Position numbers and translations under genes: made by a program. A stretch of DNA of 28,974 nt, from contig CAZVXI010000026.1 in assembly GCA_964631295.1 (NCBI GenBank), positions 1 to 28,974 on the forward strand, written 5' to 3'. The notes beneath the pieces are model-generated. The model made no database searches and was not told where the DNA came from. It was given only the letters and a program-made list of their open reading frames with translations. This document shows, one piece after another, positions 1-8,448 of the stretch. Source of the stretch: CAZVXI01 sp964631295. GTDB lineage: Bacteria; Planctomycetota; Phycisphaerae; Phycisphaerales; SM1A02. The first letter of the stretch is position 1. Each line of letters begins with the position of its first letter.

Positions 1-1047
1 GGCCGGATACAGCGGCGACTCGACTTGCGCGGGCGCGATGAAGTGGAATGCGAGCGGAATCCATTGGTTGAGATCATCTATCGTGCCGCACTCAGGCCAC
101 GGGCGCGTGACATCGCGCGTGCGGATGCCGCCACCGTGCATCTGCTCAGGATCGAACGGGACCCAGCCGGCACCATCGAGGTAGAACTCGCCCCAGACGT
201 GAAAGGTGTTGGGGCCGTCCTGCCGTTTGATGCCGATGACCGGCCGGGCGGGGATACCCGCGGCGCGCAGGGTTGCGATGCAGACGCAAAGGATATCTGC
301 CGGGCTGCCCATGCCATCCTGGACAGTCTTGAGCGCGCCCTTGACACGCATGCCGAGGATCGCCTTGTGAAAGCCGTGTTCGACAAGGGACTGGCGTTTG
401 CGAATCTTCTGCGTGCAGTAGCGGATGAGATCCTTGGCCGCGAGATAGGGGGGGACGAGTCGCAACTGCCCCTGGCTTGCGTCTTCCACAGCGCGTTTGA
501 AGATCTCGTGGTTTGATTCGATGAACGGTTGCGGCTGGAGGCCGTCGGCAACTTCCTTGGGAAACTCCCTGGGCCACGGCAGGCGTGCTGCAGCAGCATC
601 GTCGATCTTGCTCGACCAGACCTGCGTGCGGTAGGTGATCTCCCATCGCACTGCACTGCCAGTGAATCGTGCGATGGTCATCTTCGCAAGGTGGGTGTGG
701 AACGGGAAGCCGCCGTCCAGCGCGGTGCGCTGGCTGATGGCTTCGTCTTCTCTGCCATCGAGCCAGAGCTTTGCGCCCAGCGATTTCTGATCGACCTTGC
801 TGAACGTGCTCTGGAAGATGATGGGCAGGACGATGGGCGCATCTGTCATGTTGTAGCTGCGCCGCTCGGTGGCGATGCGCGGCAGGTGGGTGTCTGCAGT
901 GACCTGGAAGGTGACGTCGTAGAGTTTGGGTTCGTGCCGGGAGAGCGGACCCTTGGGCGGCCTGCCGGACGGTTCCGGGTTGACCGCTGCCGACGCGGCC
1001 ATGCAGAGGATGACAGTCATACAGACAAGCAGGAATCGTTGCTTCAT
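1..1047 (-). CDS. Secreted transglutaminase-like protein, C-terminus cut by the window edge
   Basis: The frame is open from an ATG at 1047 to the window edge, 349 codons with no stop. The first ~20 residues (MKQRFLLVCMTVILCMAA) form a signal peptide, so the product is probably exported. The C-terminal half has the transglutaminase-core pattern: LRAAGIPARPV, then FHVWGEFYLDGAGWVPFDP holding the expected His and Asp of the catalytic triad. The usual Cys in the G-x-C-x-D/E stretch before LRA.GIPAR reads GSPADIL, so Pro stands where the nucleophile normally is; two other Cys (ILCVC) lie 5 and 7 residues later. The protein may be inactive or use a shifted residue. AAGGA at 1054-1058 lies 6 nt before the ATG, a good ribosome site. 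It lies downstream of mlaE on the same strand, 74 nt away. The family call is fairly sure, the activity is not. Confidence 0.8.
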   Translation of the reverse strand, partial: MKQRFLLVCMTVILCMAASAAVNPEPSGRPPKGPLSRHEPKLYDVTFQVTADTHLPRIATERRSYNMTDAPIVLPIIFQSTFSKVDQKSLGAKLWLDGREDEAISQRTALDGGFPFHTHLAKMTIARFTGSAVRWEITYRTQVWSSKIDDAAAARLPWPREFPKEVADGLQPQPFIESNHEIFKRAVEDASQGQLRLVPPYLAAKDLIRYCTQKIRKRQSLVEHGFHKAILGMRVKGALKTVQDGMGSPADILCVCIATLRAAGIPARPVIGIKRQDGPNTFHVWGEFYLDGAGWVPFDPEQMHGGGIRTRDVTRPWPECGTIDDLNQWIPLAFHFIAPAQVESPLYPA

Positions 1048-1121
1048 CGCGGTTCCTTCAATAGCGATTGCATCGCTCCACAAGGATACGCGTGGCAGCG
1101 AAGACAGGCGGAATCGGCGAA

Positions 1122-1958
1122 TCACCCGAGCGGCGATATGTCATAGGGCGTGATGAACAGGTCATCGATCGTGTTGAGCACGCTGGCGAGCACGAGGTTC
1201 AGCGCGATGATCGCCATGAAGCTCGCCACGAACGCTTCGGTTGCAGCCCTGCCCACGCCCGCAGCGCCCGAGCCGCAGTTGAAGCCGCGATAGCAGGAGA
1301 TCAGCCCGATGCTGGCACCAAAGAACACGGCTTTGATGATTCCGGAGACCGGCTCCCACCAGTTGACGAAGTACTCGGTGAAGTTCCAGTATTCGAAGGT
1401 GGACACGCCGTAGAACTGAACGGTGACGAGCCAGCCGCCCCACACGCCGAGCAGGTCGGAGTAGACAGTGAGCAGCGGTGTCATGACGACGCATGCGATG
1501 AATCGCGGCAGAACGAGGTATGGGATGGGGTCGGCCGCCATGGCGCGCATGGCATCGAGTTGTTCGGTGACACGCATTGTGCCGAGTTCCGCTGCGAGCG
1601 CGCTGCCGACGCGCCCGGCAACCATGACCGCAGCGAGGACCGGGCCGATCTGTTTCACAACGGAGATGTTGATCACCCCGCCGAGACGGCCTTCCTGTCC
1701 AAGCGCGCGGAATGTGTCGTAGCCTTCGAGTGCGAGCACCATGCCGATAAACGCACCGGTGATCGCGACGACCGGGATCGATGCAACACCGACCGCGTAG
1801 AGTTGCGGGCCGATCAGCCGCCAGCGACACCACCGTGCGGGATGGCGGAACATCCAGCGTGCGACCTCGCCGAGAAAACAGACGAACTTTCCGAACTCAG
1901 CGATTGCGCCGAACAGAGCGACAAGCACACGAGTCAGTGGCCAGGGCAGGGCGTACAT
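1122..1958 (-). CDS. mlaE: MlaE-type ABC transporter permease
   Basis: Membrane permease of the Mla/Ttg2-type phospholipid transport complex, which moves lipids between inner and outer membrane together with an ATPase (MlaF) and an MCE protein (MlaD). Family landmarks are visible: VVAITGAFIGMVLALEGYD, an APVLAAVMVAGRVGSA-like segment (read as GPVLAAVMVAGRVGSALAAE), GTMRVTEQLDAM, LPRFIACVVMTPLL and a C-terminal hydrophobic helix. From the ATG at 1958 the product is 278 residues, close to the usual ~260. A TTG at 1979 would add seven residues, but neither start has a Shine-Dalgarno sequence; TACGCT lies 8 nt before the ATG. The partner genes are not adjacent: mlaD and mlaF lie at 23.3-25.3 kb. 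It lies 63 nt downstream of the Minf_1886 gene. Confidence 0.92.
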   Translation of the reverse strand: MYALPWPLTRVLVALFGAIAEFGKFVCFLGEVARWMFRHPARWCRWRLIGPQLYAVGVASIPVVAITGAFIGMVLALEGYDTFRALGQEGRLGGVINISVVKQIGPVLAAVMVAGRVGSALAAELGTMRVTEQLDAMRAMAADPIPYLVLPRFIACVVMTPLLTVYSDLLGVWGGWLVTVQFYGVSTFEYWNFTEYFVNWWEPVSGIIKAVFFGASIGLISCYRGFNCGSGAAGVGRAATEAFVASFMAIIALNLVLASVLNTIDDLFITPYDISPLG

Positions 1959-1966
1959 GTGCTGCA

Positions 1967-1972
1967 AGCGTA
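1967..1972 (-). promoter_or_regulatory. Candidate -10 element of mlaE (leaderless-type)
   Basis: TACGCT on the minus strand fits TANNNT and ends 8 nt before the mlaE ATG, where no Shine-Dalgarno sequence is present. No convincing -35 box was seen. The call rests on the same arrangement at nine other genes in the window. Confidence 0.35.
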
Positions 1973-2021
1973 GCAACAAAGCGTCGCCGATGACGCGGTG
2001 GGGGTGGCGAAATACGTGTAA

Positions 2022-2447
2022 TCAGTTGCTGCTGATGAACTGCAGGAGTTGATCTTCGCTGAATGCCTCTGCGAAGTCGTACACGCCGCGGAAGTCTTCA
2101 AGCGAATCTTCATCCGTCTTGCTCATAAGGCCGTACTGGATCATCGCGAAGACGATTCTGCCGAAGTCTTCGGTGCGACGAACGTGCCAGTGGCTGAGCA
2201 CTGCAGGTGCCATCAGGCCAAACTGTTCGATAGCGTAATCTCGCAGGCCGACGCACAACTGCGGCCCGTTGATATGGCGATCAACCTCGTTCATGGACGC
2301 CGCGTCAATGCCCGTGTGTACGTGCTCGACGGTGTAGTTGAGACCTTCGCGCACGAATTCAAACGCTTCGAGCGGGTATGGCCCGGCGTGTTCAAGCATC
2401 GCTGCCCAGTCAACTTCCAGTTGGTTGCTCATGCCGGTGTGGCTCAC
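2022..2447 (-). CDS. Minf_1886 family protein (Planctomycetes/Verrucomicrobia-restricted, unknown function)
   Basis: A 141-residue soluble protein with the family pattern I recall: FVREGLNYTVEHVH near the N-terminus, QLCVGLRDYAIEQFGLMA, VLSHWHVRRTEDFGRIVFAM and GLMSKTDEDSLEDF.GVYDF.EAF. From memory this matches the family described as restricted to Verrucomicrobia and Planctomycetes (TIGR04138). Its function is unknown; no catalytic motif or membrane segment is evident. I chose the GTG at 2447 because AAGGA (2455-2459) lies 7 nt upstream; the next ATG at 2432 has no ribosome site. It sits between the DNA glycosylase gene (96-nt gap) and mlaE on the same strand, so it may share their transcript. 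Confidence 0.82.
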   Translation of the reverse strand: MSHTGMSNQLEVDWAAMLEHAGPYPLEAFEFVREGLNYTVEHVHTGIDAASMNEVDRHINGPQLCVGLRDYAIEQFGLMAPAVLSHWHVRRTEDFGRIVFAMIQYGLMSKTDEDSLEDFRGVYDFAEAFSEDQLLQFISSN

Positions 2448-2542
2448 ATGATGATCCTTAATGCACCGTGCAATGGTAGCCCGGTCGAACACGCAACGAC
2501 CGGATGTATCCTGACAATGCTATCGGCTGAAGGCGCGGAATC

Positions 2543-3193
2543 TCAATCGCGTTTCCGTGTGCCGCCGCGATTCGCAGCAGCCGAACCGGATACGAACCGG
2601 TTGCCTTCGATCCAGAACCGCAATGGCTTGCAAGCCCATGAGCCTGCATAGTCGACGCCGATACGCGGCCCGCAGAGGATTTCTGATGGCGATTGATCGA
2701 GACATGGTCCGTGCTCGATCCACAGACGATTGTCGATGCGAAGATCGGCGGCGTTGAGCGAAGTGTCAATCTGCATCGCTTGGGAGAGGCGGGCTGGGCC
2801 GCGCGTCAAGTCGCGTTCGCGTGAGATGCCGCGCCGGTTGATGCGCATCGTGCCGACGCCCTCAACCGGTTCGATGGCGCGAATCAGCACCGCCACGCCT
2901 TCGTCGGGCCTCCCGCACACGACATTGAGACAATAATGCATGCCGTAGATGAAATACACGTAGGCATGGCCGCCCGGGAGATACATCGCCTCGTTCCGGC
3001 TGGTTCGTCGGCCACCATACGTGTGCGCTGCCTGATCTTCCACGCCGAGGTACGCCTCGACTTCCACGATTGTGCCTGCGAGCCGTTGCCCATCGACCCA
3101 TCGCACCAGCCGCGCACCGAGCAGGCTGTGCCCGACAGTCACGGGATCATGCTCGAAGTCGCTGACCCTCCTGACTCCGTGGTGAAGACTCAT
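2543..3193 (-). CDS. AAG-family DNA-3-methyladenine glycosylase
   Basis: Base-excision repair enzyme that flips out and hydrolyses alkylated purines such as 3-methyladenine. The 216-residue length is typical of bacterial members. IVEVEAYLGVEDQAAHTYGG (residues 42-61) matches the active-site region of human AAG, with E46 at the position of catalytic Glu125, Y48 at Tyr127 and H57 at His136. AYVYFIYGMHYCLNVV follows, and the C-terminus has RIGVDYAG..W..KPLRFWI.GN.FVS as expected. The ATG at 3193 overlaps the end of the upstream amidohydrolase by 4 nt (ATGA), suggesting translational coupling. The final ~12 residues are a basic tail. Confidence 0.93.
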   Translation of the reverse strand: MSLHHGVRRVSDFEHDPVTVGHSLLGARLVRWVDGQRLAGTIVEVEAYLGVEDQAAHTYGGRRTSRNEAMYLPGGHAYVYFIYGMHYCLNVVCGRPDEGVAVLIRAIEPVEGVGTMRINRRGISRERDLTRGPARLSQAMQIDTSLNAADLRIDNRLWIEHGPCLDQSPSEILCGPRIGVDYAGSWACKPLRFWIEGNRFVSGSAAANRGGTRKRD

Positions 3194-4404
3194 GGGAAGA
3201 CCTGCGCGTCAAAAGGGCCAGCCACCCAGCGCGGGGTTGCGTCTGTTGTGAGAGCCTGCTCCATGAGCGACTCTGCCGGTGCGTCTGGTTTGTCAATCGG
3301 AATGCCGATGATGCCGAGGGTACGGCCGGGCTGCAGTGAGACGAGTTGCGGATCGAAACCCAATGCGCGAGCACCATTGACCGTCGCCATTTGGAGAAGT
3401 GTGGATGCAGGGGTGTGATCGCGTTGAAAGAGCAGCCGCATCTCATCGAGGATGCTGATGCGATCAGGCGTGTCGAGGCAGATGATCGAATCGGTTCCGA
3501 GTGCCACGTTGACGCCGGCAGTCAACAGCTCCCGATAGCGGTGGGCAGGCCAGTCATCGTGCGGATGCCCAAAGTAGGCACTTGCGCGCGGACAGTACGC
3601 GATCGACACCGGCCAGCTTGAGAGCATCGCGATGTGCCGGTCTTCGATGTAGTTGGCGTGTGCAATCGTCCACGAGCCGCGTGAAAGAGAACCGGCAAGC
3701 GCATCAATCGGGTGCTGCCCGGTGGGGTGGATGGCATCATCCCACACGCCGAAAGACCGCAACATGTCGGCCAGCGGGCCGCGGGCGTTGCGGACAAACT
3801 CCAGCTCTTCCAGGGTTTCCGCAAGATGGGTGCTGAGCAGGACCGACTGGCTGGCGGCCCACGCGTAGACATCCGGCCCACAGGAATAGGGCGCGTGCGG
3901 CTGGAGTCCGTGGCGAACGCCAGCACCAGCCGGAGGCTCGTGCAGCCAGGTGCTCATCGCCTCGATCGTCTGTGGCTGTCGGTGCCCGAGGCCAAAGAAC
4001 TCACGATACGACACGCCCGGCATCGACAGCTGAGCGCCTGAGTTGGCGATGTCGCCCACGATGGCCGTTCCGCCTGCACGGAGGAGTCGCACACCGGTTC
4101 TGACCGAATCCGCCGCCGCATTCGCAGGGCATCGTGCATCTCGAACAGCCTTGATCCACTCGACGAAGCCACCTTCCAATGGACGCGGACCGAGGTGCGT
4201 GAGGTCAAGATGGCTGTGCGCGTTGACCAGGCCGGGCAGCAGGAGCAGATTCGAACACTCCTCAACCCGCGCGGTATCGATCGCGGAGCGCGAGACAGAG
4301 CTCAGCGTGTCTCCATTGAGCTCGACGTACGCCGGTGCCATCGGAGGGAGCCCGGGCCGCGCAAGACCTGCGGCGTGGATAACTTGTCGATCAGGTTTGT
4401 TCAA
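3190..4404 (-). CDS. Amidohydrolase family protein (TRZ/ATZ or aminofutalosine deaminase-like)
   Basis: A 404-residue metal-dependent hydrolase of the amidohydrolase superfamily, probably a deaminase of a purine-like or ring substrate. Visible metal and active-site motifs in order: LLPGLVNAHSHLDL (HxH), HAPYSCG, STHLAETLEELEF, TIAHANYIED and VALGTDSIICLDTPD, followed by the typical EMRLLFQ and VNGARALGFD segments. The substrate cannot be read from the sequence; MtaD/SsnA-like enzymes and the aminofutalosine deaminase of the futalosine menaquinone route are possibilities. The start is a TTG at 4404: GAGGT at 4410-4414 lies 5 nt upstream, and the first ATG in frame comes 21 codons later. Its end overlaps the DNA glycosylase start. 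It faces the OmpA gene across a 193-nt divergent gap. Confidence 0.85.
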   Translation of the reverse strand: MNKPDRQVIHAAGLARPGLPPMAPAYVELNGDTLSSVSRSAIDTARVEECSNLLLLPGLVNAHSHLDLTHLGPRPLEGGFVEWIKAVRDARCPANAAADSVRTGVRLLRAGGTAIVGDIANSGAQLSMPGVSYREFFGLGHRQPQTIEAMSTWLHEPPAGAGVRHGLQPHAPYSCGPDVYAWAASQSVLLSTHLAETLEELEFVRNARGPLADMLRSFGVWDDAIHPTGQHPIDALAGSLSRGSWTIAHANYIEDRHIAMLSSWPVSIAYCPRASAYFGHPHDDWPAHRYRELLTAGVNVALGTDSIICLDTPDRISILDEMRLLFQRDHTPASTLLQMATVNGARALGFDPQLVSLQPGRTLGIIGIPIDKPDAPAESLMEQALTTDATPRWVAGPFDAQVFP

Positions 4405-4597
4405 ATCCGACCTCAGTGTTCGTCAGGCAAGGCGCTCTTCAGTGTTCCATGCGTGGGGACGCAGGTTTGGGGATAAATGGTTCAAAAGACGTCAACCTCC
4501 TGATATTGCTGTAGGATAGCGATGCGTGCATGGGCGCAGCGCGCCCGATCGCATGGACCGTACATGGACGACAGGTGACTACATAAGGGAATATGAC

Positions 4598-5458
4598 ATG
4601 CGACGTGCTTCGATAATTTCGGCTTTTGCAATTGCTGCCGTGCCGCTGGTCGGGACTGGTTGCGTCCAGCAGGATCGTTATGACGCGATTCTCGAGTCAA
4701 ACCGATCGCTGAAAGAACAACTGGTGTCCGCTGAGGATGAACGCGACGTCTCTCGCGCGAATCTGGATACGGTGCGGCAGGAACTCTCACAGTCGAGGTC
4801 GGATCTTGCCCGCCTCCAGCAGCAGAACTCAGCTTTGCGTGGTGATCTCGACGAGATGAGCACTGGCTACGACGACCTGCTGACTCGGGTGAGCGACCTG
4901 AAAGTTGGCCCGCTTCCTCGTGATGTCGAATCTGCCCTGACATCGCTGGCCAGGAACCATCCGGAGTTGCTGACGTTTGACGCTCAGACCGGAATGGTTC
5001 GATTTGCCAGTGACTTCACGTTCGATCTTGGCTCAGCAACAGTGCGATCAGGGGCTGCTCAGACGCTTGGGGCGCTCGCTGAGATCCTCAACACGCCAAG
5101 CGCGCAGCAGTTTGAGGTCCGGATCGTCGGGCATACCGACAACGTTCCGATTGGCAAGCCTTCCACGCGGGCGAAGCACCCGACAAACATGCACCTTTCG
5201 GTGCACCGGGCAATCGCTGTGCGCGACCAGTTGACAAAAGCAGGCGTTGAACCGGTGCGCATGCAGGTCGCGGGCTATGGCTCGTACCGACCAATCGTCG
5301 CCAACGGCACAAACGGGGCGGCGGAGAATCGACGGGTGGAGTTGTACCTCGCTCCGCTCACCGAATCGGTGATGGATGAGATTCGGATGACGGCATCACC
5401 GAACGCCGCGAAGACAAATGAACCCACACGACGGGCTGGGGTGGAGCCGAACAAGTAA
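4598..5458 (+). CDS. OmpA-family lipoprotein with coiled coil
   Basis: A 286-residue outer-membrane lipoprotein expected to tether the envelope to peptidoglycan. The N-terminus is a lipoprotein signal ending in the lipobox VGTGC with Cys22. Residues ~28-95 are Glu/Gln/Arg/Asp-rich heptad-like sequence, likely a coiled coil. The OmpA C-terminal domain covers ~132-250: VRFASDFTFDLGSATV, IVGHTDNVPIG, then MQVAGYGSYRPI and NRRVELYL, including the conserved D and R that bind diaminopimelate in this family. A Thr/Asn/Pro-rich tail follows. The ATG at 4598 is chosen because AAGGGA (4585-4590) lies 7 nt upstream and it places the signal peptide at the N-terminus; upstream in-frame starts do not. A strong terminator follows. 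A second gene of the same design lies at 21585-22226. Confidence 0.92.
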   Translation: MRRASIISAFAIAAVPLVGTGCVQQDRYDAILESNRSLKEQLVSAEDERDVSRANLDTVRQELSQSRSDLARLQQQNSALRGDLDEMSTGYDDLLTRVSDLKVGPLPRDVESALTSLARNHPELLTFDAQTGMVRFASDFTFDLGSATVRSGAAQTLGALAEILNTPSAQQFEVRIVGHTDNVPIGKPSTRAKHPTNMHLSVHRAIAVRDQLTKAGVEPVRMQVAGYGSYRPIVANGTNGAAENRRVELYLAPLTESVMDEIRMTASPNAAKTNEPTRRAGVEPNK

Positions 5459-5484
5459 CGGATCATCATTGTGTACCCTTATCG

Positions 5485-5519
5485 CAGGACGTCGCCTCGT
5501 TTGGCGGCGTCCTGTTTTT
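5485..5519 (+). terminator. Rho-independent terminator after the OmpA lipoprotein gene
   Basis: A 12-bp stem (5485-5496 with 5503-5514, one T-G wobble) closes a 6-nt loop and is followed by five T. It begins 26 nt after the OmpA stop codon. Confidence 0.93.
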
Positions 5520-5722
5520 GTATCGCATGTTCGCGATGTGTCCGGATGCTTGCCCAGATTTACGCAATGGCGCACAGGTTGTGTCAATCTGATCAAACAG
5601 TGCTCGCCTTGCGAACTGATTCCGCTACCCTCAGCGATCTGCAGGAAAGTGCCCTGGCGCTTGCCGCGGTCGAGGAGCCGTGTGCTGCGATCGCCACAAG
5701 AAACGAAGAAGGATCATGAGTC

Positions 5723-8311
5723 ATGCGTAATGTCACAGCCTGGCTGCTTGCAGCAGCCGCGAGCGCGTCGGTTGCCGGTTCGGCAGGCGCCAACGACCTT
5801 GTTATCTCCGGTGTCATCGACGGCCCGCTGAGTGGCGGCGTCCCGAAGGCGATCGAACTGTATGTCGTCAACGACATCCCTGACCTGAGCGAGTATGGCG
5901 TCGGGTCTGCCAACAATGGCGGTGGATCTGACGGGGAAGAGTTCATCTTTCCCATGGTGGCTGCGACCGCTGGCCAGCACATTTACGTGGCCAGTGATAC
6001 GACTGGTTTCTCCGACTTCTTCGGATTCGCTCCGGACTATGTGGACGGCGCTGCGAATATCAACGGCGACGACGCGATCGAACTGTTCTTTATGGGCAGC
6101 GTCATCGACGTCTTCGGCGACATCAATGTTGACGGCAGCGGCGAACCGTGGGAGCACCTGGATGGCTGGGCATACCGCGTCAGCCAGACTGGGCCAGATG
6201 GTTCGACCTTCGTACTTGAGAACTGGACCTTCAGCGGACCCAACGCCCTTGATGGTGAAACGACCAACAGCACAGCAGCCGTTCCGTTCCCGATCGGCAC
6301 GTTCTTCATCGGCGATGATTGCGACGGCAACGGAGAGTCTGATTCCGATGAAATCCTTGCTGATCCATCGAAAGACTGCAACAACGATGGCATCCTCGAT
6401 CTCTGTCAGTTGACTGCTGAGACAGACTGCGACGACAATCTCGTGCTTGACGAGTGTGAGATCGCTGACGATCCCGGTCTGGACTGCAACGGCGATGGCA
6501 TCCTCGACACGTGCCAGCTTGATGGCAACGATTGCAACGAGAATGGCCAGCTCGACGAATGCGATATCGCTGAGATGATCAGCGATGACCTGAACATGGA
6601 TGGTTTCCCCGATGAGTGCCAGGTCAGCGGTGTTGTGATCAATGAGATTCTTGCTGATCCGGAAAAGCTCGTCGGTGACACGAATGGCGATGGGATCATC
6701 AGCTTCACCGACGATGAGTTCGTCGAGATATACAACAACACAGGTGGCGACCTCGATCTGAGCGGTTGGATGCTCAGCGATGGCGTGGCAGTGCGGCACA
6801 TCTTCCCGGATGGCACAATCATTGCTGACCAATGTGTCGTCGTCGTCTTTGGCGGCGGCTGCCTCGGAGATGCGAGCTTCTCGAACATCACTGCACAGGC
6901 GGCGTCGGAGGGTGGCTTGAATCTGAACAACGACGAAGACACGGTGATGCTGATCGACACGACGGGTGTGCCCGCAACGATCGTGAACTATTCTGAGATT
7001 GCTGGTCTGAACTCATCCATCACGCGCGTGCCGGAGATTACCGGCGAGTTCGATGTGCACTTCTTCGCATGGGGCACGCGATTCTCTCCGGGTACGCAGG
7101 GTGATGGCACAGCATTCCTCGGGTGCCCGGATGACCCGCCGCTGCCTGACGCAGATGGCGACGGCGTTTCCGACGCGATGGACAACTGCGCGTTGCCGAA
7201 TCCGTGCCAGGAAGACTGCAACGAGAACGGCGTTGGTGATGTGTGCGATATCGATGGCGGCTTTCCAGACTGCAACGAGAATGGAATCCTCGATATCTGC
7301 GAAGAGTTTGAAGACTGTAACGCTAACTTCGTGCCGGACGAATGTGATCTCGCGATGGGCATGGCCGATTGCAACGAGAATGGCATCCTTGATGAGTGTG
7401 AGATCTTCGAGCCGGGTGTCGACTGCAACGGCAACTTTATCCCGGATACATGTGATATTGAAGAGGATCCGACCCTCGACATGAATGGCAACTTCATCAT
7501 TGACTCGTGCGAGGTTGTTGCGCCCGTTGGTGTCATGATCAATGAGATTCGCATCGATCAGCCCGGCGGCGACGACGATGAGTACGTCGAGATTCTTGGT
7601 CCGCCTGATACGTCGCTTGATGGCCTTCGTTATATTGTGATCGGCGATGGAGCCGCCGGTAGCGGCGTGATTGAAGTGAACCTGGATTTGTCAGGGCTCA
7701 CCATCCCGCCCGATGGTCTGCTTGTCATCGCGGAAGACACGTTCTCGTTGATTCCACGGCGAGGCGGGATCGTGGACTTCACAACGACGTTCTCCTTTGA
7801 AAACGGTGACAATGTCACACATCTGATCGCTGCGAATGTCAACGCTCTGCTTGAACTGGGATCTGATATTGATGCAGAAGATGACGGTGTGATAGATGCA
7901 GGCACCTGGTGGACCGATGTGCTGGATGTCGTCGGCCTCAAAGAGAGCGATGACGGCGACCTTTTGTACGCAGAATCGCTTGGCGGAGTGAACATCGGCC
8001 CGGACGACGTATTTGTCCCCGCTCACGTGTATCGATGCTCGCCGGATGGGACATGGACAATCGGCGGGTTCGATCCATTCTCAATCGATCCGCCGTCCGC
8101 AGATACGCCTGGCGCGGAGAATGTTGCGTGTGCTGCCGGGGATTGCCCGGGCGATGCTGATGGTGACCTCACGGTTGGCCTGAGTGATCTGCTTGCGGTT
8201 CTCTCGGCGTGGGGAACCACGGATCCCGACGCAGATGTTGACGATGATGGCAGCGTCGGCCTGAGCGACCTGCTCGCGGTTCTGTCGAACTGGGGAACCT
8301 CCTGCGAGTAG
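5723..8311 (+). CDS. Secreted multidomain protein: three lamin-tail-like domains, Ca-type Asp/Cys repeats and a C-terminal dockerin-like pair
   Basis: An 862-residue exported protein with a signal peptide over residues 1-23. Order seen: a beta-rich domain (~24-195, beginning VISGVIDG..SGGVPKAIELYV, lamin-tail-like); six Asp-rich repeats of the form DCNGDGILDTCQL (~197-302); a lamin-tail domain (~304-465, VVINEILADPE...DEFVEIYN...LSGWMLSDG); seven more repeats, the first TSP3-like (DADGDGVSDAMDNC), to ~597; a third lamin-tail domain from ~600 (VMINEIRIDQPG..DDEYVEIL); and at ~804-862 two dockerin-like repeats, each ending GLSDLLAVLS.WGT. The repeats should bind calcium, and their paired Cys may form disulfides. 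The C-terminal type is frequent in Phycisphaerae (NCBI 'GC-type dockerin', from memory) and is thought to act in anchoring or sorting. AAGGA at 5709-5713 lies 9 nt before the ATG. It has its own terminator, so it is probably monocistronic. Its partner and function are unknown. Confidence 0.9.
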   Translation: MRNVTAWLLAAAASASVAGSAGANDLVISGVIDGPLSGGVPKAIELYVVNDIPDLSEYGVGSANNGGGSDGEEFIFPMVAATAGQHIYVASDTTGFSDFFGFAPDYVDGAANINGDDAIELFFMGSVIDVFGDINVDGSGEPWEHLDGWAYRVSQTGPDGSTFVLENWTFSGPNALDGETTNSTAAVPFPIGTFFIGDDCDGNGESDSDEILADPSKDCNNDGILDLCQLTAETDCDDNLVLDECEIADDPGLDCNGDGILDTCQLDGNDCNENGQLDECDIAEMISDDLNMDGFPDECQVSGVVINEILADPEKLVGDTNGDGIISFTDDEFVEIYNNTGGDLDLSGWMLSDGVAVRHIFPDGTIIADQCVVVVFGGGCLGDASFSNITAQAASEGGLNLNNDEDTVMLIDTTGVPATIVNYSEIAGLNSSITRVPEITGEFDVHFFAWGTRFSPGTQGDGTAFLGCPDDPPLPDADGDGVSDAMDNCALPNPCQEDCNENGVGDVCDIDGGFPDCNENGILDICEEFEDCNANFVPDECDLAMGMADCNENGILDECEIFEPGVDCNGNFIPDTCDIEEDPTLDMNGNFIIDSCEVVAPVGVMINEIRIDQPGGDDDEYVEILGPPDTSLDGLRYIVIGDGAAGSGVIEVNLDLSGLTIPPDGLLVIAEDTFSLIPRRGGIVDFTTTFSFENGDNVTHLIAANVNALLELGSDIDAEDDGVIDAGTWWTDVLDVVGLKESDDGDLLYAESLGGVNIGPDDVFVPAHVYRCSPDGTWTIGGFDPFSIDPPSADTPGAENVACAAGDCPGDADGDLTVGLSDLLAVLSAWGTTDPDADVDDDGSVGLSDLLAVLSNWGTSCE

Positions 8312-8334
8312 CGTGATCAGCAAAGACTCGATTG

Positions 8335-8368
8335 AGGCCCGCGTATCGTTCTGGTACGCGGGCCTTTT
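8335..8368 (+). terminator. Rho-independent terminator after the secreted multidomain gene
   Basis: A perfect 11-bp stem (8335-8345 with 8355-8365) and 9-nt loop, followed by TTTCC. It starts 23 nt after the stop codon. It also shows that the next gene cannot start upstream of it, although that frame is open back to an in-frame start at 8332. Confidence 0.92.
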
Positions 8369-8414
8369 CCTTTGCCCAGGTGCGTGGCGAGTCCGACGAC
8401 AACGTGTGCGAGAC

Positions 8415-8442
8415 TTGTCAAGCCCGGCGAGTCCGGTACTGT
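8415..8442 (+). promoter_or_regulatory. Candidate promoter of the AI-2E family permease gene
   Basis: TTGTCA (8415-8420, five of six matches to TTGACA) and TACTGT (8437-8442) are separated by 16 nt. The -10 box ends 6 nt before the ATG at 8449, which has no Shine-Dalgarno sequence, so the transcript may be leaderless. It lies just past the preceding terminator. Confidence 0.5.
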
Positions 8443-8448
8443 CGTGCT

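Noticed and set aside
25..516. Plus-strand open frame at the left edge
   Set aside because: Antisense to the transglutaminase-like gene, which has a signal peptide, a ribosome site and the LRAAGIPAR and FHVWGE motifs.
1068..1973. 301-codon plus-strand open frame
   Set aside because: Antisense to mlaE, which has clear homology; His/Asp/Glu-rich composition typical of a shadow frame.
5714..6832. 372-codon open frame on the minus strand
   Set aside because: It lies wholly opposite the secreted multidomain gene, whose GAT/GAC-rich repeats leave the other strand free of stops; no ribosome site and no recognisable domain.
8332..8448. N-terminal extension of the AI-2E family permease
   Set aside because: The extension starts upstream of a strong terminator hairpin at 8335-8368; translation most likely starts at 8449.
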